NCBI GenBank assembly: GCA_943367595.1
Contig: CALRJS020000018.1
Location: forward strand, 1-64,000
Direction: 5' to 3'
Length of the DNA stretch: 64,000 bases
From: MW101C3 sp943367595
Lineage (GTDB): Bacteria; Cyanobacteriota; Cyanobacteriia; PCC-6307; Cyanobiaceae
The notes beneath the pieces are model-generated. The model was not told the DNA's origin, did not search any database, and saw only the letters and a list, made by a program, of their open reading frames with translations. The translations under genes were made by a program, and so were the position numbers. Of this stretch, positions 58,007-64,000 are shown piece by piece. Position 1 is the stretch's first letter; each line of letters starts with the position of its first letter.

Positions 58007-58348
58007 TCAGTCGCTGCTGTCTTCCGTCTCCCGGCGTGCGCGCAGGGCCTGCTCGAGCCGATCGATGCGTCCGCGCAGCTCGTCAACCTCCCGCTGCCGC
58101 GCCAGGCCCAGGTCCTGGAGAAACGACTCCACGTTGCGCTCCACCGTGCGGCCGGCCTGTTTCTCCAGTTCGGGGTTGTCTCCCCGCAGCGCTCGCAGCA
58201 CGTCATCCACCAGGGCCGTGGCCTGGCCGGGATCGAGCCGGCCGCTGGTCACCCACGACTGGGTGACGCTGCGCAGCCGCTCCGCCACCATCGAACTGGT
58301 GCCGAGCCCACGCAGCAGCAGCTGTTGCAGCAGATTGTCCCGTTCCAT
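58007..58348 (-). CDS. Phasin-like helical protein
   Basis: The 113-aa product is wholly helical: NLLQQLLLRGLGTSSMVAERLRSV, a conserved-looking VTSGRLDPGQATALVDDVLRAL, and a C-terminal coiled coil REVDELRGRIDRLEQALRAR. This resembles short phasin-family / polyhydroxyalkanoate-regulator-like proteins of cyanobacteria. No PHA gene is nearby, so the role is open. The start is ATG. It is divergent from lnt. Confidence 0.6.
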   Translation of the reverse strand: MERDNLLQQLLLRGLGTSSMVAERLRSVTQSWVTSGRLDPGQATALVDDVLRALRGDNPELEKQAGRTVERNVESFLQDLGLARQREVDELRGRIDRLEQALRARRETEDSSD

Positions 58349-58398
58349 GGCGACAACGTTCGGTGCCCCATCCTGGTCTCCCGCCCTGGACCAAAGCC

Positions 58399-60078
58399 AT
58401 GGGCGATGACCGGCCGCTGCCCTGGGCCACGCGCCCGCTCACGGCTCCCGTCACCGCCCTGTTGGCGGGTGCGCTGGCGGGGCTGACGTTCGCCCCGTGG
58501 GGCTTTCCGCCCCTGCTTTGGCTGGCGTTGGTGCCGCTGTGGGGGCAGACCACGCCGGCCGGCGCTGCGCTGTGGGGGGCGGCGGCGGTGCTGGTCAGCC
58601 ACCGCTGGCTGCTCTGGCTCCATCCGCTCGACTGGGTGGGGGTGCCGCTGCCGCTGAGCCTGCCGCTCTGCCTTGCCCTGTGGGGCGCCCTGGCGGTGCT
58701 CGGTGCCGCGCTGGTGGCGCTATGGAGCCTGCTGGTGCGCCGCCTCGATCCGCGCCGCTGGAGCACGGCTGTGCTGGCGGCCGCGCTCTGGGGTCTGGCG
58801 GAAGTGACGCTGGCCACCGGGCCGCTGTTCTGGATCGGGCTGGGGGCCTCGGCCCTGCCCGGCGACCGGCCCCTGGCCGGGCTGGCGGCATTGGGCGGCA
58901 GCGGCCTGGTGGCGGCGGTCCAGCTGTTGATCGGCTGGGGCCTCTGGCGGGTGCTGGCCGGCGGTGCGCAGCGGCGGCGGCGCAGCGGTGTGCTCCTGGC
59001 GGCCTCCATCCTGCTGCTGCACCTGATCGGCTGGAGCCAGCTGGGGATTTGGGACGGCCAGCGCCAGAGCGCCGGCCAGGGGCTGAGCCAGGGCACTGGC
59101 CAGAGCACCACCCGGAAACCGGATCAGTCACTGAGCCATCACGCCGGCCAGGCACCAGACCAAGGTCTCGGCCAGAGCCTCAGCACGGGGCGAGGGCTGA
59201 GCCCGAGCCCGGCCCCTCCTGGTGCGGCCAGGTACAGCGAGGCCGGGGACCTGCGGGAGCTGGTGCTGGTGCTGCAGCCGGCGATTCCCACGCGGCGCAA
59301 GTTCGACGCCGATCAGCAACTCCTGCTGCGCCGCCGTCTGGCGGCCGCTCAGGCGGAGGCGATGCAGCGGCAGGTGGATCTGCTGGTGCTGCCGGAGGGG
59401 GCTCTCGCCCTGGGGCAGGACCTGCCTGGAACGGGACCGGTGGAGGTGCTCAGCGGTGGTTTCCGGCAGGTGGGAGAAGAGCTGCGCAGCAGTGTGCTGC
59501 GCTTCCCGCCGGGCTCCCTCCAGCCCGACTCCGCCCTCGACAAGCACCGGCTGGTGCCGCTCGGGGAATGGGTGCCGCTGGCGCGCTGGTGGCGCTGGGC
59601 CGGCCTGTCGGCCGTGGGTGGGGTGCAGCCCGGGGCGCCCTCGCGCCTGTTGCAGCGGCCGGGGGGCGCGCTCGCTGTGGCCATCTGTTACGAGCTGACG
59701 AACGGTCGGGCGCTGGCGGCAGCCAGCCGCGCCGGAGCCGGCTGGCTTCTGGCCACAGCCAACCTCGATCCCTATCCCCTGCTGCTGCAGCACCAGTTCG
59801 CGGCCATCAGCCAGCTGCGCGCGATCGAAACGGGCCGCTGGCTGGCCAGTGCCGCCAACACGGGTCCGAGCCTGGTGGTGGACCAGCACGGGGTGATTCG
59901 CCTGCGGCTTGCCGCCGGGCGTGCCGCCACCGGCGTGTTTCCGGTGGAGCGCCGCGCGCTCTGGACCCCCTATCTGCGCTGGGGCGAGCTGCCTCTGCTG
60001 GTGCTGGCGCTGGTGGGCGGCGCTGGCCGTGTTGCCGCCATGAAGGGGGGACAGCGGCGAGCCGCAGGGCCGCCATGA
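58399..60078 (+). CDS. lnt: Apolipoprotein N-acyltransferase
   Basis: The 559-aa product has membrane helices over residues ~15-215 and a nitrilase-like periplasmic domain. The catalytic Glu is in DLLVLPEGALAL, Lys in LDKHRLVPLGEWVPL, and Cys in LAVAICYELTNGRA. It N-acylates lipoproteins. A ~50-residue Gly/Gln/Ser-rich insertion (about 220-272, GQGLSQGTGQS-type repeats) separates the two parts. The ATG at 58399 was chosen, with a GTG at 58363 upstream. The last 16 bases including the stop are exactly duplicated. Confidence 0.93.
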   Translation: MGDDRPLPWATRPLTAPVTALLAGALAGLTFAPWGFPPLLWLALVPLWGQTTPAGAALWGAAAVLVSHRWLLWLHPLDWVGVPLPLSLPLCLALWGALAVLGAALVALWSLLVRRLDPRRWSTAVLAAALWGLAEVTLATGPLFWIGLGASALPGDRPLAGLAALGGSGLVAAVQLLIGWGLWRVLAGGAQRRRRSGVLLAASILLLHLIGWSQLGIWDGQRQSAGQGLSQGTGQSTTRKPDQSLSHHAGQAPDQGLGQSLSTGRGLSPSPAPPGAARYSEAGDLRELVLVLQPAIPTRRKFDADQQLLLRRRLAAAQAEAMQRQVDLLVLPEGALALGQDLPGTGPVEVLSGGFRQVGEELRSSVLRFPPGSLQPDSALDKHRLVPLGEWVPLARWWRWAGLSAVGGVQPGAPSRLLQRPGGALAVAICYELTNGRALAAASRAGAGWLLATANLDPYPLLLQHQFAAISQLRAIETGRWLASAANTGPSLVVDQHGVIRLRLAAGRAATGVFPVERRALWTPYLRWGELPLLVLALVGGAGRVAAMKGGQRRAAGPP

Positions 60079-60094
60079 CGCAGGGCCGCCATGA
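60063..60094 (+). repeat. Exact 16-bp duplication of the lnt 3' end and stop
   Basis: CGCAGGGCCGCCATGA occurs at 60063-60078 (ending in the lnt stop) and again at 60079-60094, without mismatch. It then runs into the A-tract that serves as the T tract of the opposing terminator. Confidence 0.95.
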
Positions 60095-60120
60095 AAAAAG
60101 CCCCGCACAGGGCGAGGCTT
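60094..60120 (-). terminator. Terminator of the RRM-protein gene
   Basis: On the minus strand AAGCC-CGC (60120-60112) pairs with GCG-GGCTT (60106-60098) with one unpaired base on each side, followed by TTTTT (60098-60094). It lies about 55 bases beyond the RRM gene stop, in convergent position to lnt, and may serve both. Confidence 0.75.
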
Positions 60121-60175
60121 GAAGCGTGATCAGGAAGCGGCTGAGGGCCGCTTCTTTGCATCAGAAAGGGGTGAA

Positions 60176-60529
60176 TCAGTAACGGCTGCGGCCGCCGCCA
60201 CCACCGCCGTAGCCGCCACCACCGCCGCCGCCGTAGCCGCCGCCACCGCCGCCGCCGCCACCACGGTTGCCGCCGCCACCGCCGCCGCCACGGGGTTCAG
60301 CTTTGTTGACGCGGATCATGCGGTTCATCCATTCGACGTTCTGGAGATCGTCGATGGCTTTCTGTTCTTCGGCATCATTGGCCAGTTCGACAAAGGCGAA
60401 GCCGCGCTTCCGGCCGGTTTCCCGATCGAGAGGCAGGCTGCACTGGCGAACTTCCCCGTACTGACTGAAGAGGTCACGGAGATCCTCCTGTTCGGCATCG
60501 AACGAGAGGTTGCCTACGTAGATTGTCAT
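60176..60529 (-). CDS. Glycine-rich RRM RNA-binding protein (Rbp type)
   Basis: The 117-aa product has one RNA recognition motif with RNP2 IYVGNL (residues 3-8) and RNP1 KRGFAFVEL (about 41-49). A tail of Gly runs with Tyr and Arg (GGGYGGGGGGG-type) starts at about residue 81. Cyanobacterial Rbp proteins are often cold- or light-responsive and bind mRNA. The start is ATG, with GC-poor sequence upstream that could be a long leader. Confidence 0.94.
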   Translation of the reverse strand: MTIYVGNLSFDAEQEDLRDLFSQYGEVRQCSLPLDRETGRKRGFAFVELANDAEEQKAIDDLQNVEWMNRMIRVNKAEPRGGGGGGGNRGGGGGGGGGYGGGGGGGYGGGGGGRSRY

Positions 60530-60692
60530 TGAGCTGAGAAAAAACTTGAACGGATCCGTCGACGTCTTGAACAGACTTTTGGACTGGCCAGGGATCTAGG
60601 AATCAACCAAATCGTACAGGAGCTCGCCCCGTACGTCCGTCCAGTCTCCCCGTCGTCGCGGTGTGTTTTCCACCCATTGCCAGCTCTCCTCT

Positions 60693-61319
60693 ATGCCACT
60701 ACGCCAGCAGCTTCTTGACGCCCTGGAGCGGCCCGGATCCCTGGCCGACGACGCCCTGCTGGCCCTGATCCAGGGGTTGGAGCAGGAGGCGCCCGCCGAT
60801 CTGGGCCGCCAGCTGGAGCAACTGACAGGCGTGTGGGAACTGCGCTGGAGCAGCAGTCAACTTCCTTACCTCAAAGTGGCGCCCTGGCTGGAGAACCTGC
60901 AGGTGCTGCTGCCGCAACGGGGCCAGGCGATGAACCTGCTGCGCCTGGCGGGCCCCCTGGGGCCATTGGCTGCCATCGGCGTGCAGGCCCGCATCGCCGT
61001 CACCGGTGCCCAGCGGGTGAGCGTGACCTTCGAGCGGGGAGGTTGGCGCGGACCCGAGCTGGCGGGCCGCCGGCTGGAGCTGTTCCGCGCCGTTCAGCAG
61101 GGATTTCCCGCCTGGCTGGATGTCACGTTTCTTGATGATCGGCTGCGCCTCAGCCGCGGCAACGCCGGCACCGTCTTTGCACTGTGTCGCCGGCCCGATC
61201 TCGATCCCGACATGTTTCTGGCTGCCCCGGACAACCAGGCGGAGGCCGCCCCCCGCCACGGATCGACTCCCGAGCCGGGGGAGACCCTGACCACAGCGTC
61301 CGGTGGCGACCGCCAATGA
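60693..61319 (+). CDS. PAP/fibrillin family protein
   Basis: The 208-aa product matches plastid-lipid-associated (fibrillin) proteins: LRQQLLDALERPG, LTGVWELRWSSSQLPYLKVAPWLENLQVL, VQARIAVTGAQRVSVTFERG and a C-terminal FLDDRLRLSRGNAGTVFALCRR. Fibrillins associate with thylakoid lipids and help in photoprotection. The ATG at 60693 was chosen over the GTG at 60663. The stop region TGACCCCC is repeated about 22 bases downstream. Confidence 0.85.
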   Translation: MPLRQQLLDALERPGSLADDALLALIQGLEQEAPADLGRQLEQLTGVWELRWSSSQLPYLKVAPWLENLQVLLPQRGQAMNLLRLAGPLGPLAAIGVQARIAVTGAQRVSVTFERGGWRGPELAGRRLELFRAVQQGFPAWLDVTFLDDRLRLSRGNAGTVFALCRRPDLDPDMFLAAPDNQAEAAPRHGSTPEPGETLTTASGGDRQ

Positions 61320-61346
61320 CCCCCAGCGGCGACACCCCATGACCCC
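61302..61346. repeat. ~22-bp duplication spanning the fibrillin stop
   Basis: GTGGCGACCGCCAATGACCC (from 61302) is followed by GCGGCGACACCCCATGACCC (from about 61325). The TGA stop at 61317-61319 recurs at 61339-61341. Confidence 0.75.
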
Positions 61347-61412
61347 CGCCACCTGGCCGGGCCACGGGCCTGGGTGCTGGCACCGGCCGGCCACCCATGT
61401 CAGGTTGTGACC

Positions 61413-61685
61413 ATGAACCGGTTCCCCGACCTGCCACCCGAGGTGCTGCTGATGGAGCCCCGGCACTTCGAGGAGTCGCTCGACGCCGTTCAGGCGGTGC
61501 GTGAACGCAAGACGGTGGTGCTCAACCTCACCGCGATGGCGCCCGAGGAGGCGCAGCGGTCGGCGGATTTCGTCTCCGGTGGGGTGTTCGCGCTCGATGG
61601 CCACCAGGAGCGGCTCGGCGAGATGGTGTTCCTGTTCGCTCCCAAAGGGGTGGGGGTGACCCGTGACGTGGGCGGTGGCGGCTGA
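61413..61685 (+). CDS. Mini SepF-like (DUF552) protein
   Basis: The 90-aa product consists of little more than the SepF core: PPEVLLMEPRHFEESLDAVQAVRERKTVVLNLTAMAPEEAQRSADFVSG region, then FALDGHQERLGEMVFLFAPKGV. SepF tethers FtsZ to the membrane through an N-terminal amphipathic helix, which is absent here. It is probably a paralogue of the full-length divisome protein. The ATG at 61413 was chosen. It converges on the glycosidase with stops seven bases apart within a GGCTGA/TCAGCC inverted repeat. Confidence 0.8.
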   Translation: MNRFPDLPPEVLLMEPRHFEESLDAVQAVRERKTVVLNLTAMAPEEAQRSADFVSGGVFALDGHQERLGEMVFLFAPKGVGVTRDVGGGG

Positions 61686-61691
61686 TCCCGC

Positions 61692-64000
61692 TCAGCCGTC
61701 CAGCACCTGTTCGCGCAGGGTGAGCTCCACCGCCAGGCCGGCCGCTTCTGCGTGAGGCGCCACCAGCACCCGGTGGCAGCCCGCCTCCAGCACGAACGCG
61801 TCGCGGGCTTCATCGAAGTAGCCCAGACGCCGCAGCGGAATTCGCAGGGTGAGCGGCAGCGCTTGCCCCGCTGCCAGGCTCAGGCGCTGGAAGCCCACCA
61901 GCTGCCGCGCCGCCCTCGGCAGCCGCAGGCCCGGCGGCTCCACGTACACCTGCACCACCTCGTCGCCGGGCACTGCTGTGGTGTTGCGCACCACGAGCGA
62001 CACGGCCAGCACCTGCAGGTCGGGCCCATGCTCCTGCGGCGCTTGCTCCTTCAGCACCTGCTGCTCCAGCGGTTGTGCTTGCGGAACTGGCTCCTTCAGC
62101 ACCGGCTCCTGCGGCACGAGCCGGGCCACCAGCCCTTCATGGGTGAAGGCTGCGTAAGACAGACCCCAGCCGAAGGGGTAGGCGGCGGCGTGTCCCTGGC
62201 GGCGCAGGCGGCGGTAGCCGTGCCAGAGGTCGTAGGTGAGGCGCCGGGCCCGGGGATCGAAGGGCGGCAGGTGCGCTTCGCTGGTGGGCAGGGCGAACGG
62301 CAGCCGGCCTGAGGGGGACACCCGCCCGAAGATCACATCGGCCAGGGCCGCGCCCCCCTGCTCGCCGGGATACCAGAGCAGCAGCTGCGCCGGCACCAGC
62401 TGCCGCCACTCCTCGCACAGGATGGCGCCGCCGCCCATCAGCACCACCACGGTGCGGGGGTTGGCGGCGGCCACCGCCTGGATCAGGCGCAGTTGCGCTG
62501 CGGGCAGGCCCAGGCAGGTGCGGTCGCCGGAGGCGAAGTGACTGCCGGGCCGGGCCGAGCCCTGCCGTGCCAGGGCCGCGATCAGCCGCGTCAGCTGGCG
62601 CCAGAGCGGCATGAGCCGCCGCCAGCCCAGCCAGCGCACCAGCGCGGCAGGGGGCGGCACCTGCTCCAGCACCGGGGCGATGTCGCCCGGGTGGATGTGC
62701 TCGCCTTCGTCGCGCCAATCCAGACCCACCACCACCACGGCGGCCTCGCTCGCGGCGGCCAGGGCGGCGGCGGCTGCCAGGTTTCTCCCCTCCTCATAAC
62801 GGACGGCCATGGCGGGAGCCGCCGCCCGCAGACCCGCCAGCGGTGTCACCACGCTGCCGGGTGCGGGCCGGGTGTCGGAGGAGCCCCGGTCGCCCAGGTT
62901 GGGCAGCGCCGCCAGCCGGCCGATCACCGCCAGCGAGCCGGTGGCGGCCAGCGGCAGCAGCGGCCCTTCGTTGCGCAGCAGCACGATCGCCTTGGTGGCC
63001 GCCTCCCGCGCCAGCGCCAGGTGATCCGCGTGGCGGCGCAGCGTGACCGGGTAGCGGCCGGCGGGCACGGCGAGTTGAACCCGCAGCTGGCGCAGCACCG
63101 CATCGTCGATGCGTGCCTGCAAGGCGGTGCTGAGCGGGTGGCCCGCTGCCGGCCCCAGGCTGCCCGCCAGGATCATCGGGAAGGGCATCTCTAGGTCGAG
63201 GCCCGCCTGCAGGGCGCGCGGCCCATCGCGCAGGCCGAAGATGAAATCCGTGACCACGAAGCCGCGGAAGCCCCAGCGGTCTTTGAGGAGGCCCTGCAGC
63301 AGCAGCGGGTGCTGGCCGCACCATTCGCCGTTCACGCGGTTGTAGGCGCTCATCACCGAGCCGGCGCCGGCGTCGACGCAGTCGCGGAAGTGGGGCAGGT
63401 AGAGCTCATGCAGCACCCGCGGGCTGGCCTGCACATCCACCAGAAAGCGGCAGCCGTCGATGGAGTTGAGCGCGAAATGCTTGACGCAGGCGATGGTGTG
63501 GCGCTGCAGGCCGCGGGTCAGGGCGGCGCCCATGGCCCCCACGTGCACGGGATCCTCGCCATAGGTTTCCTGGGCCCGGCCCCAGCCGGGATGGCGCAAC
63601 AGGTTCACGCACACGGCGCCCACCCAGTTGGCCCCGAAGGAGCGGGCCTCAAGGCCGATCGCCACGCCGATCCGCTCCTCCAGCTCCGGATCCCAGCTGG
63701 CGCCACGGGCGATCGGCACCGGGAAGGTGGTGGCGCCGCCTTCGAGCACCACCCCGCGCGGTCCATCGACGAAGTGCAGCCCGCCGATCCCCAGCCGCGG
63801 CACCACGCCGGCCGGCCAGGGGTGGCGGTGGGAGGCGTCCTGGGTGGCGATCTCCGCCATCCCCGACCAGAACGGGGTGTCGCCATCAAGGCAGCCGAGC
63901 TTCTCGGCCGGGCTCATGCGCTCCAGCAGGGCGCGGGCGGTGTGCTCGGTGGCCGCGGCGGGTCCGGCGCGGCCTTCAAACGGCTGGGGGCGAGGCGGCG
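61692..64000 (-). CDS. Glycoside hydrolase family 3 beta-glucosidase-like enzyme (5' end outside window)
   Basis: The frame stays open from 64000 to the stop at 61692, and residues ahead of the ATG at 63917 (HTARALLERMSPAEKLGCL) are family-like, so the start lies beyond the window. It shows NLLRHPGWGRAQETYGEDP, CVKHFALNSIDG, SAYNRVNGEWCGQHPLLL, the nucleophile region GFVVTDFIFG, WYPGEQGGAALADVIFG, YPFGWGLSYAAF and a C-terminal fibronectin-III-like domain with GDEVVQVYVEPP. It hydrolyses beta-glucosides. A Gln/Glu/Pro repeat (about residues 604-634 from the internal ATG) sits in the linker. Confidence 0.92.
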   Translation of the reverse strand, partial: PPRPQPFEGRAGPAAATEHTARALLERMSPAEKLGCLDGDTPFWSGMAEIATQDASHRHPWPAGVVPRLGIGGLHFVDGPRGVVLEGGATTFPVPIARGASWDPELEERIGVAIGLEARSFGANWVGAVCVNLLRHPGWGRAQETYGEDPVHVGAMGAALTRGLQRHTIACVKHFALNSIDGCRFLVDVQASPRVLHELYLPHFRDCVDAGAGSVMSAYNRVNGEWCGQHPLLLQGLLKDRWGFRGFVVTDFIFGLRDGPRALQAGLDLEMPFPMILAGSLGPAAGHPLSTALQARIDDAVLRQLRVQLAVPAGRYPVTLRRHADHLALAREAATKAIVLLRNEGPLLPLAATGSLAVIGRLAALPNLGDRGSSDTRPAPGSVVTPLAGLRAAAPAMAVRYEEGRNLAAAAALAAASEAAVVVVGLDWRDEGEHIHPGDIAPVLEQVPPPAALVRWLGWRRLMPLWRQLTRLIAALARQGSARPGSHFASGDRTCLGLPAAQLRLIQAVAAANPRTVVVLMGGGAILCEEWRQLVPAQLLLWYPGEQGGAALADVIFGRVSPSGRLPFALPTSEAHLPPFDPRARRLTYDLWHGYRRLRRQGHAAAYPFGWGLSYAAFTHEGLVARLVPQEPVLKEPVPQAQPLEQQVLKEQAPQEHGPDLQVLAVSLVVRNTTAVPGDEVVQVYVEPPGLRLPRAARQLVGFQRLSLAAGQALPLTLRIPLRRLGYFDEARDAFVLEAGCHRVLVAPHAEAAGLAVELTLREQVLDG

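Overview
The window is chromosomal DNA from a GC-rich unicellular cyanobacterium of the Synechococcus/Cyanobium (alpha-cyanobacterial) type. The evidence is a complete kaiABC clock cluster preceded by divergent rplU-rpmA, PSII cytochrome c550 (psbV), plant-type ferredoxin, the ferredoxin-thioredoxin reductase variable chain, the PSII S4-domain protein, NblS, a fibrillin (PAP) protein, and several families found essentially only in cyanobacteria (DUF1818, DUF1825, DUF2811). Genes are densely packed. Many junctions overlap by one to four bases (ATGA, GTGA, TTGA, TGATG), and TTG starts are frequent.

Layout. 1-8 kb: the tail of an IS1595-like transposase, pyrR, ftrV, a divergent Hsp70, rpoZ with its DUF1818 partner, then EVE-domain, membrane and murD genes and tRNA-Val(GAC). 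8-15 kb: PSII S4 protein, serA-prmA, ferredoxin, psbV and RNase Z. 15-22 kb: SpoIID/LytB protein, a NagB-like deaminase, YebC, TruB, a queuosine-precursor-type transporter, a methyltransferase, rpmA and rplU. 22-29 kb: kaiA-kaiB-kaiC facing purD-nblS. 29-37.5 kb: a co-directional block of hypothetical protein, purC, the Omp85 assembly protein, lpxC-fabZ-lpxA-lpxB and msrA, i.e. outer-membrane and lipid A biogenesis. 37.5-43.6 kb: pepA, a GIY-YIG nuclease coupled to a helix-hairpin-helix protein, DUF1825, tyrS-pyrF. 44-51 kb: acyltransferase and glycosyltransferase (membrane-lipid flavour), an MFS carrier, recO, deoC, the hibernation factor, lipB. 51-64 kb: acyl-ACP/CoA ligase, YlqD-like protein, pyruvate dehydrogenase E2, queA, sodB, an FKBP, a phasin-like protein, lnt, an RRM protein, fibrillin, a mini SepF and a GH3 glycosidase that runs off the window.

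The most unusual signal is not a gene. At least ten genes end in a short degenerate tandem repeat (13-26 bp units, 2-8 copies) that contains or directly follows the stop codon, so the stop and its flank are copied again and again downstream (psbV, rpmA, kaiC/nblS, Hsp70, the S4 gene, pyrF, sodB, lnt and others). The same kind of minisatellite, in multiples of three bases, appears as low-complexity insertions inside otherwise conserved enzymes (acyltransferase, glycosyltransferase, MFS, KaiB tail, QueA, Lnt). I know of no named element class with this behaviour. Neutral replication slippage is the simplest explanation and has not been excluded.
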